Source: Chloroflexia bacterium
GTDB taxonomy: Bacteria > Chloroflexota > Chloroflexia > Thermobaculales > Thermobaculaceae
Direction: 5' to 3'
DNA length: 33,819 nt
Assembly: GCA_030446765.1 (NCBI GenBank)
Contig: JAUJMR010000009.1
Span: 34,257 to 68,075 of the forward strand
Positions 25,355-33,819 of the stretch are shown in pieces. Below the pieces are notes generated by a model. That model was not told the origin of the DNA and ran no database searches. It saw nothing but the letters and a program-made list of their open reading frames with translations. A program made the position numbers and the translations under genes. Each line of letters opens with the position of its first letter. Within the stretch, counting starts at the first letter, position 1.

Positions 25355-25864
25355 GTGATACCAGAGTCGCATCGGGAAAGTACGGGGGCTGCATTCATCG
25401 AGGACGCGCTCGATCTGGAGGCGCAAACACAGAGTAACGGCGTCGAGTTGACCGTTGCATCGGTGGCGCGCTTCCTCGGCGCGGGCACCCTGGCCTTCGA
25501 CAACGCGGACCGGGAGCTGCCACCGGTTGCCCCGCTGGATTTTGACGCGGACGGATGGCTACATCTGCCCCCTGGCGCGTACAAGATCCAGTTTACGGAG
25601 ACGGTCCACGTGCCACTCGACCGTTTCGCGATAGCACGGCCCCGGTCGAGTCTCTTGCGGATGGGAGCGTCCGCGCCGAGTGCTCTTTGGGACTCCGGGT
25701 TTCGGGGCAAGGGCGAGGGCCTGCTGGTGGTGCACAACCCGCACGGCCTCCGCATACGGCAAGGTGCGCGCGTGGTACAGCTCGTCTTCTTCCGGTTGCC
25801 CCAGGTGTCGGAGCGGCCGTATAGCGGGGCGTACCAAGGGACCGGGCTGAAGCGCGACCCGTAA
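25355..25864 (+). CDS. dUTPase/dCTP deaminase family protein, probably dUTP diphosphatase
   Basis: A 169-residue protein from GTG 25355, with GGGAG upstream. It has the trimeric dUTPase/Dcd fold motifs: NGVELTVASV (30s), LHLPPGAYKIQFTETVHVPL (about 69-88), ARPRSSLLRMG (94-104, substrate phosphate binding), WDSGFRGKGEGLLVVHN (112-128, where dUTPases have the catalytic Asp), IRQGARVVQLVFFRL, and the C-terminal RPYSGAYQGTGLKR that closes over the nucleotide. The WDSGFRG motif points to dUTP hydrolysis, which keeps uracil out of DNA, more than to dCTP deamination, but I cannot separate the two firmly. It is probably cytoplasmic. It is transcribed after accDA with a 107-base gap. Confidence 0.8.
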   Translation: MIPESHRESTGAAFIEDALDLEAQTQSNGVELTVASVARFLGAGTLAFDNADRELPPVAPLDFDADGWLHLPPGAYKIQFTETVHVPLDRFAIARPRSSLLRMGASAPSALWDSGFRGKGEGLLVVHNPHGLRIRQGARVVQLVFFRLPQVSERPYSGAYQGTGLKRDP

Positions 25865-25920
25865 GCGCGCGCACTGCCCCGGTGATGCAAAAGTGCGGGC
25901 CGCGCAGTGCGCGGGGTGCA

Positions 25921-26033
25921 CAGAACACCAGACGGAGCTACGGAATATGTTCCGAGCCTGCGAGGAATCCGTGGCGGCTACGGATCCCTCACTGTGTTCG
26001 GGATGACATGCGATAGTCTTCAACCGGATTGCG
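25921..26033. mobile_element. MITE, copy C (diverged left end)
   Basis: The right end 26018-26033 (CTTCAACCGGATTGCG) is the exact complement of the left end of copy A and is followed by TA. The core (TTCCGAGCCTGCGAGGAATC ... GGATCCCTCACTGTGTTCGG) matches copies A and B with a 3-base deletion. The left end is degraded. It lies in the convergent gap between the dUTPase-like gene and the GNAT fusion. Confidence 0.7.
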
Positions 26034-26116
26034 TATCAGCCGTTGGGTGTCTTGTACAGGAAGCGAGACTTGCGGAAGTGCCTCGTCGCGCCGGTGGAAT
26101 GCACCGGGAGGCGGCG

Positions 26117-29100
26117 CTACAGATCCTCGAGGTCGGCGAGTGTGGCGTACAAGGCGGCCTGGTGTCGGTCGTTGGCCAGCACAATGTAGTTGCGGGACCG
26201 TACAGCGCCGTTTGGCGGGACGACGGTGTGGAGCAGAGCGCGGTGACTTACCCCATACGTTCCCATGTCCCTGCCATCAACTGCGCCGCCGGGCGTGCCA
26301 ACCAACACCAGGTTCCTGCCCGACTCTGGGTACTCGGCTGAGATCCACCGCTGCCCGCTCGGGCTCGCGCCGCCGCGCATCCCACCGCGCGTGAAGTTTT
26401 CCTGGTCTGGGAGGACCAAAAGCGGCATCTCCGGCTCGACACTGGGCGAGACCTCCAGCCGGTACGTGATCGCACGAGCCGGTCCGGTGCTACGGAGTGT
26501 GGCGAGTACGGCGATCACGTTGCTTTGCGGCACGGTAAGGTACTCGACCTCGAAGCGCAAGCCGCGCACTTTCTCGTGTTCCAGGTCGGCCCATAGCCGC
26601 AGGCCCTCCCATGGGATGCTCTGTTTCCCCTCGCGCCGAGTGGGTTCCGCCTGCATTGTCAGCCCGGCGAGGTGGCCGAGGTTGTCGTACCCCCAGCCCC
26701 CGCGCTCCCAAAGGACCGGATGGATACCGCCGTACACCGGGTAATTCCACCAGCGCTCGCGCGGCACCGGGAAGTTTGAGTACAGGTGCTCACCGTCCGG
26801 CGAGCTGAGCGTATAGACGATGCCGAGCACGCCGGGCCGAACGCCGAAGGAGAGCCAACCATTCGCGACGCGCCAAACAGCCTCGCCCTGGTCGGTCGTC
26901 TCCTCGACGCGCACATTGCCCCGCGATGACCCGAGCGCAATCATCGGTGCGGTGAACCTCCCGCGCAATCCGGGATGCTGCATCTCAAGGGAGATCTCCG
27001 CCGCACAACGTGTGGCGGTAGGCGTAACGGTCACCGATTCAGTCGGACTCCCGACGCTGCTGACCTCCGAACACTCCAGCTTGGTGGGGTTGACGCTGAA
27101 ACCAGGCTCGGTAGCCGCCTGTACTGTGGCGCTCTCCGCTCTTGGGTGAATATAGCGCGCCTCGATTTCGGCGGTCACGGGGTCGTCGAGAAGAAGCAAC
27201 GGTGCCGGCACCAGCCGCGCACCAGCCGCGGGCAGCACCTTCGATGGGGCGTGCGCGATGCGCTGTTGCTCGCGCCACTCACGCTCCACGATCTGCCAGC
27301 CGCCGAGCGTGGGCAGGAGGGTGACCTCCTCAAACCGGGTCAGTTCCCCCAGCCCTATCGTCGTGGCAGGCCCGCGCAGCGCGAGCCGCATCCAACTGTC
27401 CGCGTTGCAGCGAGGCGTGAGTCCGTCCGGCCACAGAATGCCGAAGGTCCAGCCTTCTCGATCGAGCGCAATCCAGCGAGCCGTTAGTGGTGGCTCCGAA
27501 CCGGGGCCATCCCACCGATAGCCGGGCAAGGAATTGGTCCCCCGGACAACACCCTCGGGCAGCGGCAAGTACGCCGCGTCTTCAGGCTGGTCATCCGCCG
27601 GAGAGGTTGCGTACCGGATCGAGACCGTCCGCTCCTCGCCCGAGAGATTTGCCACCTTCGCGCTCATGGTGACCTTGTTATCCGCGTGCATGGCAATCGT
27701 TCGCTCGAAGCGCAACCCCGACATGCCCTTCATGTTCGAGCGCAGCGTCAGGCTTACCCGTCCGGCTTCCTGCCGGATGGAGACCTCGGCGCGCTCATCA
27801 TCGAGCGGGCTCGGCCAGTACGGCGGACCGGCGACAAACCACTGGTTCAAGAGTGCTCTGCCGCTTCGCCGCTCTCGGAAGGTGGCAGATGGCTCCTTGT
27901 GCGAGATACTGAGGAGGAGGTCGTCGGTGAACAGGAGCGTCTCGTCCTCCTTGCGCGTCACCTGCACCTGCCCGGGCTCGATCGCGACGACTTCCGTCTT
28001 CAGCGACGGGTGGGTCGTTGCCTGATCCCCAATCTTGACGACCGGGCTGACGGCTACTGGGTACACTCCTCCGGCGGCGCGCAACTCAATGGGAATCCCT
28101 GCTATCTCCCCCGCGTTCAGGTTGAGGTGCTCGTCGGCGAGCGTTGCGACCAGTCCCACGGAAGGCTGCATGAGCAGCCGCACGTCCATCACCTCGTCGG
28201 TGCGGTTATGCAGGTTCAATGTCGCCGATGCGGACTGGTCGGCACGCAGCACAGGACTCTCGGGCTCGAACTGAAGCTCAAGGGCCGGCAGCACGCGCAC
28301 GGTCGCCGCCATGTCCAGCGGATGACCGTTTATCAGCAGCTGCAGGGATGCCGCGCCGTAGTCCGCCTTCTCCGCGTCAGCGGTGAGTTTCACCTGTACC
28401 GTGCCGGTGCCTCCGGCGGGCACGGACAATACCTCGTAATGCTGGGCCTTCACAGATCCATCATCCTTTGCGACGACGGCAATGGTGAGCGGCTCATTCG
28501 TCTTGTTGAGCGCGCGCAGGGTCGCGAGTTGTTCCTTGCCACGCAGCATCTCGGCCTGCGCAACGTCGAGGGCGAGCAGCAGATCAGGGGTGTCCAACTC
28601 GACCAGTTTCTTCGTGCGCTGATCGAACACAGCCCGAAGCGTCCCCTCAGTGCTGTCCCACTCGTAGGGGAAGACGAGCGTGTTATTGCGCTGCTGGGTA
28701 TCGAGGCCGAGCGAGAGGTCGCGCTTGTAGCACGCGTACCAGTCGGTCATTTCGAAGTAACTCTTCGTGAGCGGGTGAGCCAGCAGCAGGGGGACGTGGT
28801 TCTGCAGCTCGTTCCAGCCGGTCTGGTCCGGACCCCAGTGGAACCCCGACTTCTTGTACAGCGGTACGGCCTTGGTGTTGCCCGGCCACGTGCCGAGCGT
28901 GATGCGTGTGTGCCCCAGCTCGACCGCGCGGTCGATGCACCGGCGGATCAGATCGCGCCCGACGCCACGGCCGTGGTAGTCCGGATCGGAGGTCAGCAGC
29001 CCCACGTACCCGGCCTTTTCGTCGTCCGGAATCTGGATGAGGTTGACGAAGCCGACCGCCTTGTTGTCTTCCCACGCAAGGTACGTGTTGAGGACGTTCT

Positions 29101-29245
29101 CTTCCGCCATCTCACGCTCGATCGCCTCGGTGGGTAGGAGCACGTTGTCTACGAAGCCGTCCGGCCATGCGGGGTCCGATGCCCTGTACAGGCGCGCGAC
29201 GGCGGCGGCGTCCTGTGGCTGATATTCTTTTACCTGGACTGTCAC
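26117..29245 (-). CDS. GNAT acetyltransferase fused to a very large beta-sandwich region
   Basis: A 1042-residue protein from GTG 29245, with GGAGG six bases upstream. Residues 1-150 are a GNAT N-acetyltransferase: VGLLTSDPDYHGRGVGRDLI (about 81-100) is motif A, with the acetyl-CoA pyrophosphate loop HGRGVG at 91-96, and LYKKSGFHWG follows. Residues 180 to 480 are beta-rich with Ig-like spacing (LRALNKTNEPLTIAVVAKDD, ATLNLHNRTDEVMDVRLLMQ). The last 550 or so resemble a galactose-mutarotase-like or GH-associated sandwich (FERTIAMHADNKVTMSAKV, EGWTFGILWP, WNYPVYGGIHPVLWERGGWG). There is no signal peptide or membrane helix, although such beta modules are often extracellular. Acetylation of a carbohydrate-linked amine is possible but speculative. 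Confidence 0.75.
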   Translation of the reverse strand: MTVQVKEYQPQDAAAVARLYRASDPAWPDGFVDNVLLPTEAIEREMAEENVLNTYLAWEDNKAVGFVNLIQIPDDEKAGYVGLLTSDPDYHGRGVGRDLIRRCIDRAVELGHTRITLGTWPGNTKAVPLYKKSGFHWGPDQTGWNELQNHVPLLLAHPLTKSYFEMTDWYACYKRDLSLGLDTQQRNNTLVFPYEWDSTEGTLRAVFDQRTKKLVELDTPDLLLALDVAQAEMLRGKEQLATLRALNKTNEPLTIAVVAKDDGSVKAQHYEVLSVPAGGTGTVQVKLTADAEKADYGAASLQLLINGHPLDMAATVRVLPALELQFEPESPVLRADQSASATLNLHNRTDEVMDVRLLMQPSVGLVATLADEHLNLNAGEIAGIPIELRAAGGVYPVAVSPVVKIGDQATTHPSLKTEVVAIEPGQVQVTRKEDETLLFTDDLLLSISHKEPSATFRERRSGRALLNQWFVAGPPYWPSPLDDERAEVSIRQEAGRVSLTLRSNMKGMSGLRFERTIAMHADNKVTMSAKVANLSGEERTVSIRYATSPADDQPEDAAYLPLPEGVVRGTNSLPGYRWDGPGSEPPLTARWIALDREGWTFGILWPDGLTPRCNADSWMRLALRGPATTIGLGELTRFEEVTLLPTLGGWQIVEREWREQQRIAHAPSKVLPAAGARLVPAPLLLLDDPVTAEIEARYIHPRAESATVQAATEPGFSVNPTKLECSEVSSVGSPTESVTVTPTATRCAAEISLEMQHPGLRGRFTAPMIALGSSRGNVRVEETTDQGEAVWRVANGWLSFGVRPGVLGIVYTLSSPDGEHLYSNFPVPRERWWNYPVYGGIHPVLWERGGWGYDNLGHLAGLTMQAEPTRREGKQSIPWEGLRLWADLEHEKVRGLRFEVEYLTVPQSNVIAVLATLRSTGPARAITYRLEVSPSVEPEMPLLVLPDQENFTRGGMRGGASPSGQRWISAEYPESGRNLVLVGTPGGAVDGRDMGTYGVSHRALLHTVVPPNGAVRSRNYIVLANDRHQAALYATLADLEDL

Positions 29246-29644
29246 TTCCTGCCTCCGGGTCGTGCGACGAATGGTGCGGAGGGCAGTATATCAGACGGTG
29301 TGTTGGACTGCTTCGGCCACACCGATTGGCGCTGCAAAGGCATCCAGCCCGCCTGCTCCCGTGCCGGTGACGATGGGTGCCGGCCCCTGTCAAGATTAGA
29401 AGCCATGCGCCAAACGCTATTATCTTAAGGTGCGCTCACGGCCAATGTAGGCAGGACACCGTGTTGCAGCAGGAATCACCGTTAGGTCTCGCGGGGCACA
29501 CTATCGCGGCTACGGCACAGGTAGTGCGGTATTGAACGGGCTACTTTGCTCTCTGCCTCGTCACTCCCGTTTGATCCGCTCGCCGCGGAGCGCTATATCG
29601 CAGACGGTGACGAGCAGATGCGACGCTATCATGACGGAGGTTTC
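29246..29644. other. Divergent intergenic region between the GNAT fusion and kinase genes
   Basis: About 400 bases. The kinase frame is open back to TTG 29546, so a longer N-terminus is possible, but that segment lacks a ribosome site and shows no domain. A TATTAT at about 29418-29423 could be a -10 toward the kinase; no convincing -35 is visible. Confidence 0.45.
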
Positions 29645-32223
29645 GTGGGAGCACGACAGTGCTTGGTATGCGGTAGCGGCGTTGCTAATACCGCAACCAC
29701 GTGCCCAACGTGCGGTGCGCCACTGGCCGCTCCGGGAGGTGGTGCCGGAGGCGATCCCGACCTCGTAGGCGTCCTACCTCCGGGCACGTTGCTGAACGGC
29801 GGCAGCTTCTCCATCGGTAGGGTGCTTGGCCGTGGTGGCTTCGGTATCACCTACCTGGGGGCGGACCTGCGGCTGAAGCGCCGGCTTGCGGTCAAGGAGT
29901 TCTTTCCCGCTGGCTCCAGCCGGAAGGGGACGAGCGTGGTGCTCGCCGGTGCGCTGAGTCGTCGGGACTACGAGGCCGCGATCCAGAAGTTCGAGCAGGA
30001 GGCGCAGATGGTTGCGCGCTTCCGGCACCGCAGCATCGTCAACGTGTACGAGGTCTTTGAGGAGAACGACACCGCGTACATGGCGATGGAGTACCTGGAA
30101 GGCGACAACCTCATGGAGCGGATGGAGCGGCGAGGGAGCTCCCTGCCCGAGTCGGAACTGGTGGCCTACAACGGTACGCTCGCGGAAGCGCTCGAAGAGG
30201 TCCATGCCGCCGGTGTGTTGCATCGTGACATAAAACCTCAGAACATCATGCTCGTGGGGCCGCAGGAGCCGCCGCGCCCGGTGCTGATTGACTTTGGTGC
30301 AGCCCGCGAGTTCGCCAGTGGGATGGCCGCCCGCCACTCGATAATGCTCACGCCCGGCTACGCCCCGCTCGAACAGTACGGTGAGCAGGCGCGGCGCGGT
30401 CCATTCACGGACATCTATGCCCTCGCCGCGACGTTGTACCATATCGCGACGGGAGAGCAACCACCGGCGGCCACGGAGCGCGTGCTGGGCGTTGCGCTCA
30501 AGTCTCCCCGCACCGTGAACCCCTCCCTGAGTACCTCCTTCGATGCGGCTTTGCTCCATGGGTTGGAGATGAAAGTGGACGAGCGGCCGCAGAGTGCGCT
30601 GGCGTTCCACCGTGAGCTAGCAGGCGCCGATCCGGCTTCGCGTCCGCGGGTTCCCAACCCCTCCGCCCGCACGGGCGGACCGTCTTCACCATCGGCACCC
30701 CCGTCACGGTCTACTCCCGTTCCGCCACCGACTCCGTCATTGCCCGCTGGACACCTGGAGCGCGTGCGGCAGATAGCCCGTGCGCTTCGGGCGCCCGCCC
30801 AGGTGCGAACCGACGGCCTTCTTTGTCCGGTGTGCCGATCTGCAGAGATGGTCGACTCTGCCCGTTCCGTGGCAGGCATCCAGTGTCCTGTCTGCCGCGA
30901 CGCGGTGTTGCAGGAGCGATTCTCATTGGGCGGGCCGTTGCTGTGTCCGTCCTGCTCAACTGGGGACCTGGAGCCAATGGGCGGGGACCTCGTGCGGCCT
31001 GGCGTCCTCATGCGATGTCCGGCGTGCCGGACGGGGAACGTGATGCAGTACGTGCGCAGCCAGATGCTCCTTGTGCCCGATATCTGGGCGCAGTGCGACC
31101 ACTGCGGTGCGGACTTCGACTATCACGCTGGGTATGACAGCCTCACCCTGGCGGAGTTGCCGTCGGGCCCAGGGCACTTGAACTCTAGCTCTATCGGTCA
31201 GACGAGAGCGCGCAGTGAGTGGGCGCTTATCGCGGGAGGCGGATCGGCCGATGCATATATCTGTGGTGTGTGCGAAGCGGAGTTTCACACCTGTCGCGAT
31301 GGCGGCCTCGAATGGGTCGCGCGGCGAAGCCGTTCGCAGGTGCCAGCCGAGCACCGCGGACAGTGCTGGAGCCGCCCCCTGTGGCAGAAGATCGCGCATA
31401 AGATCCCGGTTGACACCGGCAACATCGCGTGCCCAAACTGCGCGGCGCAGTTCGATGAGGTCGCGCCCGGTCAGCTTACCCTCCTTGATGCGTCTCGCGA
31501 CCCTTATGGGGCATTCGCCACCCACCGAGGGCGCACGCACCCGGTTTCAACCTGGCGGACGCTCGGCAGCGGCGGCACTGCGACTGGGCCTGGGCTGGTC
31601 TGTCCCCATTGTACCGCGGAGCTGCGGGAGGAGGGACGTGCGGATGAGTACACCCTTGCCGGGTACGACCCCGAGCGCGACCCGCGATGCACCGGGGGCG
31701 GTACCACGGGCAGCGACTCAGTCGCCAGGAGTGGCAACGCATCGCCGTGGGCACACTGCCTGCTAGGGAGGCTGCGCAGCTGCGGGATGAGGCGCAACGT
31801 GAGCTGTGGGCCGCGCTCTGTGCTGGCGAGCTCTCCCCCGCCGAGGGATCGTTTCCCGTGCCAAAGGCTGGAGATGAGAAGGTTGTCGTGACGTTTGGAG
31901 CGGTGCAGATCCGGTCGCGGCTGGGATTTCACTACGAATACGACAGCGGACAAATCTGGATCACGACGAAGCGCCTGGTGTACCAGGGCGAGCGCTCAAG
32001 CGAGAATATGCTCCTTGCGGAGACGGATGGTTGCGAGCTGGAGGACCTGATGCACGGGTACGATGCTGTAGTGACCATACGTCGCGAAGTATGGGGATCT
32101 CCTTTCTCGTTCGGCATGGATGTCGGGACACTCGATCTAGAAGTCGAAGGGCTGCCTTTCCGGCTACCCTGGGATGAGAATAGTTTCGCGCAGCTCTTCA
32201 CGAGCCTGCGCCGGATGGTGTAG
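29645..32223 (+). CDS. Ser/Thr protein kinase with N-terminal zinc ribbon and C-terminal zinc-knuckle array, one frameshift
   Basis: Read through one missing base near 31690, this is a protein of about 860 residues. A zinc ribbon (Cys 6, 9, 20, 23) precedes a complete Hanks-type kinase: Gly-loop GRGGFGITYLG (about 62), VKEFFP with the ATP-binding Lys, LHRDIKPQNIML (about 193), LIDFGAAREF (about 216) and GYAPLEQYGE. A Pro/Ser-rich linker follows, then five or six further CxxC pairs (CPVC, CPSC/CPAC, CDHC, CGVC, CPNC, CPHC). The C-terminal domain after the shift (WQRIAVGTLPAREAAQLRDE, QIWITTKRLVYQGERSSENM, FSLRRMV-type end) is PH-like in pattern. No membrane helix is seen, unlike most PknB kinases. 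GTG 29645 lies behind GGAGG. The VWA gene follows. Confidence 0.8.
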
Positions 32224-32264
32224 GCGCTAGGATCCCGAGTCACGAGTCACCGGAGGTGTTTCGC

Positions 32265-33638
32265 TTGCTACAACTTTCTATCAAACCGCATCGCACGTAT
32301 TTGCGGGCAAACGCGGGTCCGCAGAAACTGTTCGTGATGCTCAAAATGCTGCCCTCGACCGAGGCAGCGGGTGCGCGGCCTAACGTGAACCTGGCGGTGG
32401 TCATGGACACCAGCGGCTCCATGCGCGAGCCCGCACCGGGCGCCGACATCCGCGTAATCCCCACTGATCCGGTCGTCGTGGACGGCAAGACGTATAACGG
32501 CACCTTCGAGGGGTCTACCAAGCTCGATGTTGCGATGGAGGCGGCCCGCAGGTTGATCGACAGCCAGAGCCTTCAGCCCAGCGATACGGTGGCACTCATC
32601 CAGTTCGAGGACAATTCTACAGTTGTCGCACGGGGGCAGGCCGGGCGAGACCGTACCGCGCTGGCCGAAGGCATCGAGAGCCTGACGCAATACAGCGGGG
32701 GCACGCAGATGGGCAAAGGCCTGCGGAACGCGGTGACGGTACTGCGGGAGGAGGACGACGCGGCGCGCAAGGTCCTGCTGCTGACGGACGGCCTTGCAGT
32801 GGACGAGGCGGAGTGCCGGGCTGCCGCGGGTGCGCTCGCGGAGTTGCGGGCCCCGATCGTCGCGCTCGGGGTTGGCGAGGAGTACAACGAGGACCTGCTC
32901 ACCGAGATCTGCAACCTCAGTCTCGGGCGGCCGTACGACCTTCGCGACATGACGAACCTGCCTCAAGTCTTCGAGGCCGAGTTAGGCTCGACCGCCAGTC
33001 AGGTGATCTCGGATGTCCGGGTGACGCTGCGGATGGTGCGCGGCGTGCGTCTGGCTTCTGCGATGCGCGCGTATCCAAGTCTGGCCGATATGGACGTCTC
33101 GCGGGATCCGCTGGCACTAGGCAGCATCGAGGCGGGAGATCACACGGTGTTCATCCTGGAGTTCGACCTTCCGGAGAGGCCGTCCCTGCGGGCACGCCTC
33201 GCACAGTTGGGGACCACGTACCAGGTTCCCGCGCAGCAGTACCGCGGAGAGATACCGCCGCAGGACCTGACCGTTGAGTTCACGGATGATGAGGCGCTTG
33301 CCGCTCAGGTGGACCCGGAGGTGATGGGCTACGTCCAGCAGCGTAACGTCGATAACCTCGTCCGTCAGGCGACGGAGCAAGCGAAGCACAACCCGGAGCA
33401 GGCGGGGAAGACCTTGCAGCTTGCTCGCTCGATGACCCAGCGCCTGGGCAACAGTGGCATGACGATGGCGCTCGGCAAGGCGGAGGAGGAGCTCAAGAGC
33501 ACGGGCACCATCGCCGTGGGGACCTCGAAGACGATCAAGCTCGGGTCGCGGACCCAAACGATGAAGGTATCCGGACCGGAGGTGACCCCCGAGGAGTTGC
33601 CCTCGGAGGAAGAGATCAGGCGAGTCACCGGGGCGTAG
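32265..33638 (+). CDS. VWA-domain protein
   Basis: A protein of about 457 residues. TTG 32265 has GGAGG eight bases upstream; GTG 32256 overlaps that site. The von Willebrand A domain has an intact MIDAS: VVMDTSGSM (about residue 48, DxSxS), the Thr-bearing STKLDVAMEAARRL, and VLLLTDG. It therefore binds a divalent cation and probably a protein partner. A beta-rich middle segment and a helical C-terminal part (AKHNPEQAGKTLQLARSMTQ) follow, and the tail contains TKTIKLGSRTQTMKVSG-like Thr/Ser-rich sequence that could be a phosphorylation target. There is no signal peptide or membrane anchor, so it is probably cytoplasmic. It sits 41 bases after the kinase and before a zinc-ribbon gene, which fits a kinase-VWA signalling unit. 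Confidence 0.85.
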   Translation: MLQLSIKPHRTYLRANAGPQKLFVMLKMLPSTEAAGARPNVNLAVVMDTSGSMREPAPGADIRVIPTDPVVVDGKTYNGTFEGSTKLDVAMEAARRLIDSQSLQPSDTVALIQFEDNSTVVARGQAGRDRTALAEGIESLTQYSGGTQMGKGLRNAVTVLREEDDAARKVLLLTDGLAVDEAECRAAAGALAELRAPIVALGVGEEYNEDLLTEICNLSLGRPYDLRDMTNLPQVFEAELGSTASQVISDVRVTLRMVRGVRLASAMRAYPSLADMDVSRDPLALGSIEAGDHTVFILEFDLPERPSLRARLAQLGTTYQVPAQQYRGEIPPQDLTVEFTDDEALAAQVDPEVMGYVQQRNVDNLVRQATEQAKHNPEQAGKTLQLARSMTQRLGNSGMTMALGKAEEELKSTGTIAVGTSKTIKLGSRTQTMKVSGPEVTPEELPSEEEIRRVTGA

Positions 33639-33666
33639 TCTCGCGGGGGCCAGAAGGAGCGATACG

Positions 33667-33819
33667 ATGATCAAGTGTCAGATCTGTCAGCACGATAACC
33701 CAGCGGGAGCGGAATACTGCGAGGATTGCGGGGCGTCACTGTCGACATCCGCCGCCCCTGCCGCAGGCGCCACCCCGTCGCCCGAGGCGCCGCCCGAGTC
33801 GATCCCAATGCCGGAACCG
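33667..33819 (+). CDS. Zinc-ribbon protein, cut by the window end
   Basis: ATG 33667 follows AAGGAG and starts MIKCQICQHDNPAGAEYCED, giving a C-x2-C...C-x2-C zinc ribbon within the first 22 residues. A Pro/Ala/Ser-rich linker then runs to the window edge (51 codons visible). Proteins with this start next to kinase and VWA genes often continue into an FHA or PP2C-type domain, but nothing beyond the linker can be seen here. Confidence 0.65.
   Translation, partial: MIKCQICQHDNPAGAEYCEDCGASLSTSAAPAAGATPSPEAPPESIPMPEP

Noticed and set aside
27686..29137. Long plus-strand ORF (483 codons) opposite the GNAT fusion
   Set aside because: Shadow ORF of the 1042-codon gene; low-complexity translation rich in Arg, Gly and Val, and no recognisable motif.
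1..33819. CRISPR array
   Set aside because: No set of regularly spaced identical short repeats was found; the repeats present are MITEs, IS ends and hairpins.

Overview
The window is GC-rich DNA from a bacterium. ATG, GTG and TTG starts all occur, mostly with AGGAG-type ribosome binding sites. Tat-exported ferritin-like proteins, zinc-ribbon proteins, a GH15 enzyme and an ancient-type class I arginyl-tRNA synthetase together suggest a Chloroflexota (Thermomicrobia-like) organism. That assignment is inference from gene style; no rRNA is present to settle it.

Layout. 1-2.1 kb: the broken 3' end of a large secreted surface protein, then a ChbG/YdjC-type deacetylase. 2.1-8.1 kb: a graveyard of mobile DNA. 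Two degenerate copies of one DDE insertion sequence lie tail-to-tail, and an IS5-like element sits exactly at the outer edge of the second copy. After these come decayed small genes, two related gene fragments, a small secreted protein and the C-terminal scrap of a tyrosine recombinase. 8.1-8.8 kb: a minus-strand unit with a consensus-like promoter, a very short ORF with a strong Shine-Dalgarno site, several hairpins and an intrinsic terminator, followed by a 90-residue acidic protein. 8.9-12.7 kb: a sugar epimerase-like protein, a zinc-ribbon protein, D-aminoacyl-tRNA deacylase and an HMA-like protein, with two 119-bp MITEs. 12.8-19.2 kb: argS followed closely by an arginine-deiminase-like gene lacking the catalytic cysteine, then a minus-strand pair (GH15 glucoamylase/trehalase-like and a mercuric-reductase-like flavoprotein). 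19.6-21.5 kb: two Tat-exported ferritin-like proteins and tatA. 21.6-25.9 kb: a PD-(D/E)XK-like protein, smpB-ssrA, accD-accA and a dUTPase/dCTP deaminase family protein. 26.1-33.8 kb: a 1042-residue GNAT-plus-beta-sandwich fusion, divergent from a signalling cluster (Ser/Thr kinase with a zinc-knuckle array, VWA protein, and the start of another zinc-ribbon protein cut by the window end).

Sequence quality matters here. Several otherwise healthy genes, including the normally essential accA, are broken by single-base changes that mostly sit in short homopolymers. These look more like sequencing or assembly indels than gene death, so frameshifted single-copy genes are described as probably functional. 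The transposases, in contrast, carry many lesions and are truly degenerate.
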